Source: Pseudomonas sp. NFACC02
Lineage (GTDB): Bacteria; Pseudomonadota; Gammaproteobacteria; Pseudomonadales; Pseudomonadaceae
DNA length: 64,000 nucleotides
Direction: 5' to 3'
NCBI RefSeq assembly: GCF_900110765.1
Contig: NZ_FOEO01000031.1
Coordinates: 1 to 64,000 of the forward strand
Shown here: positions 25,049 to 33,345 of the stretch, one piece after another
How the letters are laid out: the number at the start of each line of letters is the position of its first letter
Position numbering within the stretch: the first letter of the stretch is position 1
Notes under the pieces: model-generated
What the model saw: only the letters and a program-made list of their open reading frames with translations
The model's database searches: none
Told to the model about the DNA's origin: nothing
Translations under genes and position numbers: made by a program

Positions 25049-26473
25049 ATGCAAACCAAACTGCTGATCAATGGCCATCTGGTCGCCGGTGACGGTCCCG
25101 CTCAACCGGTATTCAACCCTGCCTTGGGCCGGGTGCTGGTGGAGATCAACGAAGCCAGCGAAGCGCAGGTCGACACGGCGGTGCGCGCTGCCGATGCGGC
25201 GTTTGAAAGCTGGTCGCAGACCGCGCCGAAAGACCGCTCGCTGCTGCTGTTGAAACTCGCCGACGCGATCGATGAACACGCCGAGGAACTGGCGAAGCTG
25301 GAATCGGACAACTGCGGCAAGCCCTACCACGCTGCCTTGAACGACGAGCTTCCAGCGATCGCCGATGTGTTCCGCTTCTTTGCAGGCGCCAGCCGCTGCA
25401 TGAGTGGCTCGGCCGCCGGCGAATACCTGCCCGGTCACACGTCGATGATCCGTCGCGATCCGGTGGGCGTGATCGCGTCCATTGCCCCGTGGAACTACCC
25501 GCTGATGATGGTGGCCTGGAAAATCGCGCCAGCGCTGGCCGCTGGCAACACGGTTGTGCTCAAACCTTCGGAGCAAACGCCGCTGACAGCGCTGCGCCTG
25601 GTGGAGCTGGCCAACGATATTTTCCCGGCAGGCGTACTGAACCTGGTATTCGGTCGCGGCCAGACCGTCGGCAATCCGCTGGTGACTCATCCGAAGGTGC
25701 GCATGGTCTCGCTGACCGGCTCGATCGCCACCGGTTCACACATCATTTCCAGCACCGCCGACAGCGTCAAACGCATGCACATGGAATTGGGCGGCAAGGC
25801 GCCAGTCATCATTTTTGACGATGCCGACATCGACGCGGCGGTGGAAGGCATTCGCACGTTCGGCTTCTACAACGCCGGACAAGACTGCACCGCCGCATGC
25901 CGCATCTACGCGCAAAAAGGCATCTACGAGCAGTTCGTGCAAAAGCTCGGCGAAGCGGTCAGCAGCATCAAGGTCGGCCTGCAGGACGATCCGCGAACCG
26001 AACTGGGGCCGCTGATCACCGCGCAGCATCGCGACCGGGTGACCGGTTTCGTGGAGCGTGCCGTGGCGCAGTCGCACATCCGCCTGATCACAGGAGGCAA
26101 GGCCATCGAAGGCAACGGGTTCTTCTTCCAGCCGACGGTCATTGCCGACGCGCAGCAGGACGATGAAATCGTGCGCCGAGAAGTGTTCGGACCCGTGGTG
26201 TCGGTGACGCCCTTCGACGATGAAACGCAGGTGCTGGGTTGGGCCAACGATTCGGATTACGGCCTGGCGTCGTCCGTCTGGACACAAGACGTCGGTCGTG
26301 CCCATCGCCTGTCGGCCCGCTTGCAATATGGCTGCACCTGGGTCAACACGCACTTCATGCTGGTCAGCGAAATGCCGCACGGCGGGCAGAAGTTGTCCGG
26401 CTACGGCAAAGACATGTCCATGTACGGGCTGGAGGATTACACCACCGTGCGGCATGTGATGTTCAAACACTGA
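25049..26473 (+). CDS. patD: Gamma-aminobutyraldehyde dehydrogenase (PatD/YdcW)
   Basis: The ATG at 25049 (AGAGGAC upstream) gives 474 residues, the same length as E. coli PatD, and the sequence follows it closely from memory (LLINGHLVAGDG, NCGKPYHAALNDELPAI, ARLQYGCTWVNTHFMLVSEM). The base is E246 in MELGGK and the catalytic residue C280 in NAGQDCTAACR. The enzyme oxidises 4-aminobutanal, formed from putrescine, to GABA with NAD+. The frame continues upstream through the REPIN but is not a plausible start there. Its position after YdcSTUV mirrors the E. coli ydcSTUV-patD order and supports the amine-catabolism reading. Confidence 0.93.
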   Translation: MQTKLLINGHLVAGDGPAQPVFNPALGRVLVEINEASEAQVDTAVRAADAAFESWSQTAPKDRSLLLLKLADAIDEHAEELAKLESDNCGKPYHAALNDELPAIADVFRFFAGASRCMSGSAAGEYLPGHTSMIRRDPVGVIASIAPWNYPLMMVAWKIAPALAAGNTVVLKPSEQTPLTALRLVELANDIFPAGVLNLVFGRGQTVGNPLVTHPKVRMVSLTGSIATGSHIISSTADSVKRMHMELGGKAPVIIFDDADIDAAVEGIRTFGFYNAGQDCTAACRIYAQKGIYEQFVQKLGEAVSSIKVGLQDDPRTELGPLITAQHRDRVTGFVERAVAQSHIRLITGGKAIEGNGFFFQPTVIADAQQDDEIVRREVFGPVVSVTPFDDETQVLGWANDSDYGLASSVWTQDVGRAHRLSARLQYGCTWVNTHFMLVSEMPHGGQKLSGYGKDMSMYGLEDYTTVRHVMFKH

Positions 26474-26671
26474 CGCAGCACCACTGTGCTGATCGTGCAG
26501 GTCTGAGCGTTTCCACGGCGAGCTTGTTCTTGACCGCACACTGCTGCTGAAAGTTGAAACAGGTTGCTCACCGGCGCTCAGGCAGGTTCCGTCTCGCCTC
26601 AAAAAAAATGATTAGAATTTGATATCACTGCGCAACCCCGATCTGTAGACATGGTCAATAGATCAGACGCA

Positions 26672-26697
26672 GCCTTGGAGCAATCAAGGTTTTTTGC
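26672..26697 (+). terminator. Weak intrinsic-terminator-like hairpin after patD
   Basis: A CCTTG / CAAGG stem with a 7-nt loop is followed by six T residues (GGTTTTTT). It lies 200 bp past the patD stop. The stem is short, so function is uncertain; it could end the patD transcript or an unannotated small RNA. The 346 bp between patD and the kinase otherwise hold only the stronger hairpin at 26738-26763. Confidence 0.4.
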
Positions 26698-26737
26698 TAT
26701 TCGTATGAGTACCAGACAACCCCTTGAGCGCTCCATT

Positions 26738-26772
26738 CACCCTTCAATCGGATTTGAAGGGTGAGGATTTTT
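26738..26772 (+). terminator. Strong 10-bp hairpin with T-run just before the hybrid kinase gene
   Basis: CACCCTTCAA pairs perfectly with TTGAAGGGTG around a 6-nt loop, and five T residues follow after AGGA. It ends 48 bp before the proposed TTG start of the kinase. It could terminate upstream transcription, or act as an attenuator in the kinase leader, since a promoter after it would leave little room. Confidence 0.6.
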
Positions 26773-26819
26773 CCAGTCCGGCTCCGTACACTGATTCCCC
26801 TTGACTGGAGCTTGCCTCG

Positions 26820-28886
26820 TTGACCAGATACCCGCGCTTCCCCGCAGGCGACAGTGAGGCGGGTCGTGCTCTGATGGAAATCGACTGGAGCACAACGGCA
26901 CTGGGGCCAATGGAACACTGGCCCGCTGCGTTGAAGATTCATTTGAACCTGATCCTTAATTCCCCAGAGTCGATGTACCTGCTGTGGGGTGCCGATCTGT
27001 TGTTTTTTCACAATGACGCCTATGCCCCCATTCTCGGGCCACGTCGCGGCCAGGCCATGGGCGCGCGCGTCGAGGCGCTGTGGTCGGATGTCTGGAGTCA
27101 GGTTCAGCCTTACGCAGAGAACGCCCTGCGCGGCATTCCCTATGAATGCGAAGACTTGCCGCTGACCATGGCCCGCTACGGGGAAATCGAACACACCTGG
27201 TGGTCATTTACCTTCTCGCCCATGATCGACGAAAACAACGAGGTGGTCGGGCTGTTCTGTGTCACCAACGAAACCACCCGTCGCGTGCTCGACCAACGTG
27301 CGTTGCAGGCCAGCGAGCAAAGCCGTCTGGACCTGATTGCCGACCTGGAGCGCAAGGTCATCGAGCGCACGCACGAGCGCGGGCTCACCTGGCAAGTCAG
27401 CCCCGACCTGCTGTCGGTGATGGCGTCGGATTGGCATTTCGAAACCACCAACCCTGCCTGGCAACTGACCCTTGGCTGGTCTGACGACGAACTGCGCGGT
27501 TTCACATTCACTGACCTTGTCCATCCTGACGACGTCGCGCGAAGTCAGGCGGCGCTGGACGCACTCTCGAGCAATCACCCCGTGCTCAATCTGGAAACCC
27601 GCTACCGGCATAAAGATGGCAGCTATCGCTGGCTGTCCTGGGTCGCGGTGCCGGAGAGCGGCAAGCTGTATTGCAGCGCCCGGGACATCACGAACGAAAA
27701 ACAACAAGCCGAGGCGCTGCGCACAGCCGAAGAAGCCCTGCGCCAGTCGCAGAAAATGGACGCGGTGGGACAGCTCACCGGAGGACTGGCACACGACTTC
27801 AACAACCTGCTGATGGGGGTCAGCGGCAACATCGAGCTGCTGAAGAACCGCGTCGCCAAAGGCCGCACCGAGGGCCTGGAGCGGTACATCAACGCGGCGC
27901 TTGAAGGATCCCGGCGGGCGGCGGCGTTGACCCACCGTTTACTGGCATTTTCGCGTCGGCAAACCCTTGATCCGAAACTCACCGATGTCGACCAACTGGT
28001 TGACGGCATGGCCGAGTTGATTCGTCGGACGGTTGGCCCGTCCATTGCCATGGACGTGATCGCCACACGGGACGCGTGGCCGGCCCTGGTGGACCCTCAC
28101 CAACTGGAAAACGCCCTGCTCAACCTGTGCCTCAATGCCCGCGACGCGATGCCGGATGGTGGTCAGATGTTGATCGAAACGAGCAATCAACATCTTGAAG
28201 AACCAGACGCTCGGGGACTTGAACTGTCGCCCGGTCACTATGTGGTGTTGTGCGTCAGTGACAACGGCACCGGCATGGGCGAGGAAGTCCTTAAGCGGGC
28301 GTTTGATCCTTTTTTCACCACTAAACCCATCGGCATGGGGACCGGTCTTGGCCTGTCGATGATTTACGGTTTTGCGCGGCAATCCGGTGGTGCCGTATGC
28401 ATCCAGTCAACGCCCGGGCGAGGCACGCGGGTATGCATTTATGTCCCGGCCTGTCATGAGTCCGCCCCGATCGCCCTCGATCCTCCTGCCCACCGGGAAT
28501 TTCCCGATCACACTGCCGGAGGTGAAACCGTGTTGGTGGTCGATGACGAACCTGCCGTACGGGCGCTCGTGGCCGAAGTCCTGACGGATCAGGGTTATCG
28601 CGTACTGGAGTCGGGAAGCGGAGCCATGGCGCTGGATATTCTGCGAACCCGGGAGACCATTGATTTGCTGGTTTCGGACGTCGGATTGCCCGGCGGCATG
28701 AACGGTCGCCAATTGGCCGACGCCGCGCGCTCACTGCGACCTGGCCTGAAAGTCCTGTTTGTCACCGGCTACGCGGAGAATGCCGCAGTGGGCAACGGCC
28801 AACTGGAGCCCGGCATGCATGTGCTGACCAAACCCTTTTCAATGCCCGCCCTGAGCGAACGGGTGAAGGAACTGCTGGAGCAATGA
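26820..28886 (+). CDS. Hybrid sensor histidine kinase with two PAS domains and a receiver
   Basis: 688 residues from a TTG start (GGAG nearby; an ATG 18 codons later is the alternative). Order: an N-terminal PAS-like sensor (about 25-160, DWSTTALGPMEHWP as in phytochrome-like kinases), a second PAS/PAC (about 195-292, HPDDVARSQ, YRHKDGSYRWLSWVAV), HisKA with phosphorylated H325 in GGLAHDFNNLL, an ATPase with N439 and the G-boxes DNGTGMG and GTGLGLSM, then a receiver (568-688) with D620 in LLVSDVGLPGG. There are no membrane helices, so it is cytoplasmic, and no Hpt domain, so phosphorelay needs an external partner. No response regulator or target gene is adjacent; the input signal is unknown. 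Confidence 0.9.
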   Translation: MTRYPRFPAGDSEAGRALMEIDWSTTALGPMEHWPAALKIHLNLILNSPESMYLLWGADLLFFHNDAYAPILGPRRGQAMGARVEALWSDVWSQVQPYAENALRGIPYECEDLPLTMARYGEIEHTWWSFTFSPMIDENNEVVGLFCVTNETTRRVLDQRALQASEQSRLDLIADLERKVIERTHERGLTWQVSPDLLSVMASDWHFETTNPAWQLTLGWSDDELRGFTFTDLVHPDDVARSQAALDALSSNHPVLNLETRYRHKDGSYRWLSWVAVPESGKLYCSARDITNEKQQAEALRTAEEALRQSQKMDAVGQLTGGLAHDFNNLLMGVSGNIELLKNRVAKGRTEGLERYINAALEGSRRAAALTHRLLAFSRRQTLDPKLTDVDQLVDGMAELIRRTVGPSIAMDVIATRDAWPALVDPHQLENALLNLCLNARDAMPDGGQMLIETSNQHLEEPDARGLELSPGHYVVLCVSDNGTGMGEEVLKRAFDPFFTTKPIGMGTGLGLSMIYGFARQSGGAVCIQSTPGRGTRVCIYVPACHESAPIALDPPAHREFPDHTAGGETVLVVDDEPAVRALVAEVLTDQGYRVLESGSGAMALDILRTRETIDLLVSDVGLPGGMNGRQLADAARSLRPGLKVLFVTGYAENAAVGNGQLEPGMHVLTKPFSMPALSERVKELLEQ

Positions 28887-28919
28887 GAGGCGGTGTGTCA
28901 TTCGGCTCGGTGTTTGCTG

Positions 28920-29430
28920 ATCCACCGCATTCGCCAGCAAGCCGGCTCCCAAAGGTCTGCCGTCTGGACACAGGTTGGTGAGACAACCCGGATCCCTGTA
29001 GGAGCCGTCCGAGGTTACGAGGGCCGCGAACGCGGTAGGTCAGTCACTGTAGATGGTGCTGACCGGACGCATTCGCCAGCAAGCCGGCTCCCACAGGTCT
29101 GCCGTCTGGACACAGGTTTGTGAGACAACCCGGATCCCTGTAGGAGCCGTCCGAGGTTACGAGGGTCTGGGCCGCAATTCGGACGAAGGCGGCGGTTCAG
29201 TCACTGTTGATGGCGCTGACCCACCGCATTCGCCAGCAGGCCGGCTCCCGCAGGTCTGCCGTCTGGACACAGGTTTGTGAGACAACCCGGATCCCTGTAG
29301 GAGCCGTCCGAGGTTACGAGGGCCGCGAATGCCATGTGTCAGTCACTGTTGATGTCGCTGACTCACCGCATTCGCCGGCAGGCCGGCTCCACCAGGTCTG
29401 CGGTCTGGACACAGGTTGTGCGAACCGACT
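28920..29430 (+). repeat. Tandem array of a ~142-157-bp hairpin repeat, about four copies
   Basis: The unit reads CTGTAGGAGCCGTCCGAGG ... CATTCGCCAGCAAGCCGGCTCCCACAG, whose ends are inverted repeats, followed by the spacer GTCTGCCGTCTGGACACAGG and TTGTGAGACAACCCGGATCC. Unit starts lie near 28996, 29138 and 29295, preceded by a partial copy; the offsets are 142 and 157 bp, the longer one caused by an insertion of GTCTGGGCCGCAATTCGG in that copy. The family differs from the one at 7539/16497 but has the same architecture. Apart from this array I see no gene in 28887-29505. Confidence 0.85.
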
Positions 29431-29505
29431 ACCGCAGGTCATGACGCAAATGGCCGCTCACTGGCCCCTCCACGCCTTCGGCAGCAGGAGGTGGTTCGAC
29501 GGTGA

Positions 29506-30612
29506 TCAGTCGCGCAGATCCGACTCGTGGATGGGCTGGTCACGGTGCGTTGCACGCTGGTATTGCGCCGGCCACACCGCCTTGCGTCCCCCAAGATCGT
29601 CATCGGCGTGCAGCGGCCAATACGGATCGCGCAGCAGTTCGCGCGCCAGCAGGATCAGGTCCGCCTGCCCCGTGCGCAAAATGGTGTCCGCCTGGAACGG
29701 TTCTGTAATCATCCCGACCGTCCCGGTGGCAATTCCGGACTCACGACGCACACGACCAGCGAATTCAGTCTGATACCCCGGCCCGACCGGAATCTCGGCA
29801 TTGGCTGCCGTGCCGCCAGACGACACGTCGATCAGGTCGACGCCCAGCGCCTTCAAACGCTTGGCCAGTTCGACCGTTTCGTCCGGGTTCCAGCCATCTT
29901 CCACCCAGTCCGTCGCTGACACGCGCACGAACAGCGGCAGCTCTTGCGGCCACACCTCGCGTACAGCCTTGGTCACCTCCAGCGTCAGCCGGATGCGATT
30001 GTCAAACGATCCGCCGTATTGATCACGGCGCTGATTGCTCAACGGCGAAAGAAACTGATGCAACAGATAACCATGCGCCGCGTGGATCTCCACCACCTTG
30101 AACCCGGCGGTCAGGGCGCGCTTGGCGGCATCGACGAAGGCTTGAATCACCGTCTGGATCTGATCCTCCTCCAGCGGTGTCGGCGATGTGTGTTGCGGGT
30201 CGAAGGCAATCTTCGACGGTCCCCACGGAATCCACCCACCCTCTTCCGGCTTGATGCTGCCGTGCTTGCCCAGCCACGGGCGCCAGGTGCTTGCCTTGCG
30301 CCCGGCATGCGCGAGCTGAATACCGGCCACGGCGCCTTGCGCGGTGATGAATCGGGTGATGCGTTGCAGCGGTTCGATCTGTTCGTCGTTCCAGATGCCG
30401 AGGTCTTCGGGGGTAATCCGTCCGTCGCGGGTCACCGCCGCTGCCTCGGTGAAGATAAGGCCGGCACCGCCTACGGCGCGGCTGCCGAGGTGGACCAGAT
30501 GCCAGTCATTGGCCAGACCGTCGACGCAGCAGTACTGGCACATCGGCGATACCGCAATGCGATTCAGAAAGGTCAATTGGCGAAGGGTGTAGGGTTCAAG
30601 CAGCAGGCTCAT
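29506..30612 (-). CDS. Old Yellow Enzyme-family NADH:flavin oxidoreductase
   Basis: The ATG at 30612 (GAGAGG upstream) gives 368 residues; a GTG two codons earlier overlaps the ribosome site. It is an FMN-dependent TIM-barrel ene-reductase. N-terminal SPMCQY is the CQY motif of the YqjM/thermophilic-like OYE class, where that Cys tunes the flavin. HAGRKAS, the catalytic-pocket HAAHGYLLHQFLSPLSNQR (H and H pair) and DQYGGSFDNRIR, the FMN-binding end, are all present. Such enzymes reduce activated alkenes and often nitro compounds or quinones with NAD(P)H. It has no evident partner in the neighbourhood. Physiological substrate unknown. Confidence 0.92.
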   Translation of the reverse strand: MSLLLEPYTLRQLTFLNRIAVSPMCQYCCVDGLANDWHLVHLGSRAVGGAGLIFTEAAAVTRDGRITPEDLGIWNDEQIEPLQRITRFITAQGAVAGIQLAHAGRKASTWRPWLGKHGSIKPEEGGWIPWGPSKIAFDPQHTSPTPLEEDQIQTVIQAFVDAAKRALTAGFKVVEIHAAHGYLLHQFLSPLSNQRRDQYGGSFDNRIRLTLEVTKAVREVWPQELPLFVRVSATDWVEDGWNPDETVELAKRLKALGVDLIDVSSGGTAANAEIPVGPGYQTEFAGRVRRESGIATGTVGMITEPFQADTILRTGQADLILLARELLRDPYWPLHADDDLGGRKAVWPAQYQRATHRDQPIHESDLRD

Positions 30613-30715
30613 GGGCACCTCTCAAGTCGACGTAAAGGTTCCTTGTGTTCTGAACCTAGAGCCTAGTCGACAACCCGAGAGAAGTTCAGGTTCCTGCTGC
30701 CTTGCATCGGGAGTG

Positions 30716-32431
30716 TCAGCGCGGCGAGATGTGCGCCACCAGCAGCTGCACGGTTTCGTTGCCGCGGAATTCGTTCAGGTCCAGCTTGTAGGCCAGCTCG
30801 ACCCAGCGAACCGTCGGGTTGGGCCACACATCGCGATCGACGCCGAACGCGATGCCGTCGAGCTTCACCGTGCCACATTCGGTCTTGAGCACCATCTTCA
30901 AATGCCGTTCGCCCACCACGCGCTGTTCCACCAACTGGAACACGCCGTGGAACAACGGCTCAGGAAAGTGCTGGCCCCAAGGCCCGGCATTGCGCAACGC
31001 ACGCGCCAGCTCCAGATGAAACTCTTCAACCGCCAGCGTGCCGTCCGACAGCAGGCGCCCGGTCAGGTCTTCTTCGTTCAACTGGCGACGCACTTCATCA
31101 TCGAATGCCTCGGCAAAGGCCGCAAAGTTCGCCTCCGGCAACGAGAGGCCGGCCGCCATCGCGTGGCCACCAAACTTGCTGATCAATTCGGGATGCCTCG
31201 CGGCCACCGCATCCAGCGCGTCGCGAATGTGAAAACCCGGCACCGAGCGCGCCGAGCCTTTCAAGACACCCTCACCCGCACTGGCAAACGCGATGGTCGG
31301 GCGGTGATAACGCTCTTTCAGCCGCGAAGCGAGAATGCCGATCACCCCTTGGTGCCATTCGGCGTCGAACAGGCAAAGACCGAACGGCATCGATTCCACC
31401 GGCAAGTCCTTGAGCTGCGCCAACGCCTCGCGCTGCATGCCCTGCTCGATGGATTTTCGGTCCTGATTGAGCTCATCCAGTTGCACCGCCATCTCCCGCG
31501 CCTGCGTCTCGTCATCGCAGAGCAGGCATTCGATGCCCAGGCTCATGTCGTCCAGACGTCCCGCCGCGTTGAGCCGAGGCCCGAGGATGAACCCCAGATC
31601 GGTCGAGGTGATACGCGACGGTTCCCGGCGGGCAACTTCGAGAATCGCCCGCAAACCGGGACGCGCGCGACCGGCCCGGATACGCATCAGGCCCTGATGC
31701 ACGAGGATGCGGTTATTGGCGTCCAGCGGAACCACGTCGGCCACACTGCCCAGCGCAACCAGGTCCAGCAGCTCCCCGAGGTTGGGCTGAGCACGGCCAT
31801 TGGCCTCGAACCAACCTATGTCACGCAAACGCGCGCGCAAGGCCATCAGTACGTAGAACATCACCCCCACACCAGCCAGCGCCTTGCTCGGGAAGGTACA
31901 GCCGGGCTGATTGGGATTGACGATGGCGTCAGCGGCCGGCAATTCGTGGCCGGGCAGGTGGTGATCCGTGACGAGTACCCGCAACCCCGCAGCCTTGGCG
32001 GCAGCCACGCCTTCGACGCTGGAGATGCCATTGTCCACGGTCATCAACAGCTCAGGTTGACGCTCCAGCGCTACCTGCACGATCTCAGGCGTCAAACCGT
32101 AGCCGTACTCGAAGCGGTTCGGCACCAGATAATCTACATGAGCTGCACCCAACAGGCGCAAACCCAGCACACCGACCGTGCTGGCCGTGGCGCCGTCCGC
32201 ATCGAAGTCGCCGACGATCAGAATACGCTGGCGCTGTTGCAGGGCCGCCACCAGCAGATCCACGGCGGCGTCGATGCCCTTGAGCTGCTGATAAGGAATC
32301 AGACGCGCCAGGCCCTTATCCAGCTCATCCGGCGACTGCACACCCCGAGCCGCATAAAGACGAGTCAACAGGGGCGGCAGGTCGCCCAGAAAAGGCAGGG
32401 TGTCGGGCAACTGGCGTGGTTCGATGCGCAT
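30716..32431 (-). CDS. recJ: RecJ single-stranded-DNA 5'-3' exonuclease
   Basis: 571 residues (E. coli 577). It has the DHH phosphoesterase motifs: GDFDADG (74-80), DNG (133-135), TDHHLPG (155-161) and a later CLLCDDETQA/LNAAGRLDD stretch, then the DHHA1 domain (GVIGILASRLKERYHRP, SARSVPGFHIRDAL, FGGHAMAAGLSL). It degrades single-stranded DNA with a metal cofactor in RecF-pathway recombination, mismatch repair and fork processing. It is downstream of yaeQ by 63 bp, so possibly co-transcribed. Confidence 0.97.
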   Translation of the reverse strand: MRIEPRQLPDTLPFLGDLPPLLTRLYAARGVQSPDELDKGLARLIPYQQLKGIDAAVDLLVAALQQRQRILIVGDFDADGATASTVGVLGLRLLGAAHVDYLVPNRFEYGYGLTPEIVQVALERQPELLMTVDNGISSVEGVAAAKAAGLRVLVTDHHLPGHELPAADAIVNPNQPGCTFPSKALAGVGVMFYVLMALRARLRDIGWFEANGRAQPNLGELLDLVALGSVADVVPLDANNRILVHQGLMRIRAGRARPGLRAILEVARREPSRITSTDLGFILGPRLNAAGRLDDMSLGIECLLCDDETQAREMAVQLDELNQDRKSIEQGMQREALAQLKDLPVESMPFGLCLFDAEWHQGVIGILASRLKERYHRPTIAFASAGEGVLKGSARSVPGFHIRDALDAVAARHPELISKFGGHAMAAGLSLPEANFAAFAEAFDDEVRRQLNEEDLTGRLLSDGTLAVEEFHLELARALRNAGPWGQHFPEPLFHGVFQLVEQRVVGERHLKMVLKTECGTVKLDGIAFGVDRDVWPNPTVRWVELAYKLDLNEFRGNETVQLLVAHISPR

Positions 32432-32494
32432 GCGGGTTCCGCTGATGTTCTTCTGTTGGAGCTAATGGGGTGTTGCGTCAAGCAGCGTCGGCGA

Positions 32495-33037
32495 TCAGCC
32501 GCGCTCGCCCACCAGCCACTGCAGTTGTACTTCGTGCTGACCGCGATCATCGGTCACGAAGATCGTGCCTTCGCTGATCATCACATCCCACTTGATGACC
32601 CGTGGCATGTCCTTGGCCAGCGTTTCCAGCACGTCCTGTGGAACGGCGGCGATGTTGACGTTCTTCAGGTTCTTCACCGCCGGCACGACCTTGCCTTCCC
32701 AGACCCGCAGGCTGCCGTATGCCAGCAAGCTGGTGCGCTCGGTACGACGCGAGCACCAGGTCAGACGCTCCGCGTCCGGCTGGCCGACTTCGATCCAGTG
32801 CACGACACGATCGTCCAGGCTTTTTTCCCATAGCGCAGGTTCGTCGACTTCTGACAGCCCCCGGCCAAACGACAACTGCTCGTTGTACCAGAACGCGTAG
32901 GCCAGCAGGCGCACGGTCATGCGCTCTTCCGTTTCCGAAGGGTGGCGAGCGATGGTCTGTTTGACGTTTTCGTAAACCCCACGATCAAGGTCGGTAAGGT
33001 TCAGTTCGAATTTGTAGGTCGTGGACGGCTGGGCCAT
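32495..33037 (-). CDS. yaeQ: YaeQ-family protein
   Basis: The ATG at 33037 (MAQPSTTYKFELNLTDLDRG) gives 180 residues, the standard length for the family; upstream codons are not coding. Recognisable blocks are YENVKQTIARHPSETEERMTVRLLAYAFWYNEQLSFGRGL and WIEVGQPD. YaeQ has a PD-(D/E)XK nuclease-like fold by published structure, and has been linked to haemolysin/RfaH suppression, but its molecular role is unsettled. It precedes recJ on the minus strand. Confidence 0.95.
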   Translation of the reverse strand: MAQPSTTYKFELNLTDLDRGVYENVKQTIARHPSETEERMTVRLLAYAFWYNEQLSFGRGLSEVDEPALWEKSLDDRVVHWIEVGQPDAERLTWCSRRTERTSLLAYGSLRVWEGKVVPAVKNLKNVNIAAVPQDVLETLAKDMPRVIKWDVMISEGTIFVTDDRGQHEVQLQWLVGERG

Positions 33038-33345
33038 GAACGGGCTTCTAAAGACAGGAAGGGCGCCAAGTCTAACCGATGCGGGAGCATTGAACGAACA
33101 ACTCGACGGTCGAGCCCTCCTCACTCGCAAATTCAAACGGTCCGACTCGGCGCGCGATGCTTTACTGATCTCAAGGTGGCGAGTGTTAAACAAATGATCC
33201 ACTGCGCCGATACCTTACTGCGAGACCCTCGAGCATGAAGTACTCAGAGCGGCCCGTTGCCAACGCCTGCTGTCGATCCGCCAAGCGGGATCGGAGGCGT
33301 ATTGTCCTCGGCCTCAGTCAGATTTTTCGGGAATTACATCGACGG

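Noticed and set aside
28887..29430. CRISPR array
   Set aside because: Units are about 142-157 bp, hairpin-shaped and largely identical throughout; there are no short direct repeats with unique spacers of constant size, and no cas genes.
28893..29773. Repetitive short frames with 'HRIRQQAG...' peptides in the 28.9-kb array
   Set aside because: They follow the DNA repeat units, break and restart in each copy, and lack ribosome sites. Treated as repeat DNA.
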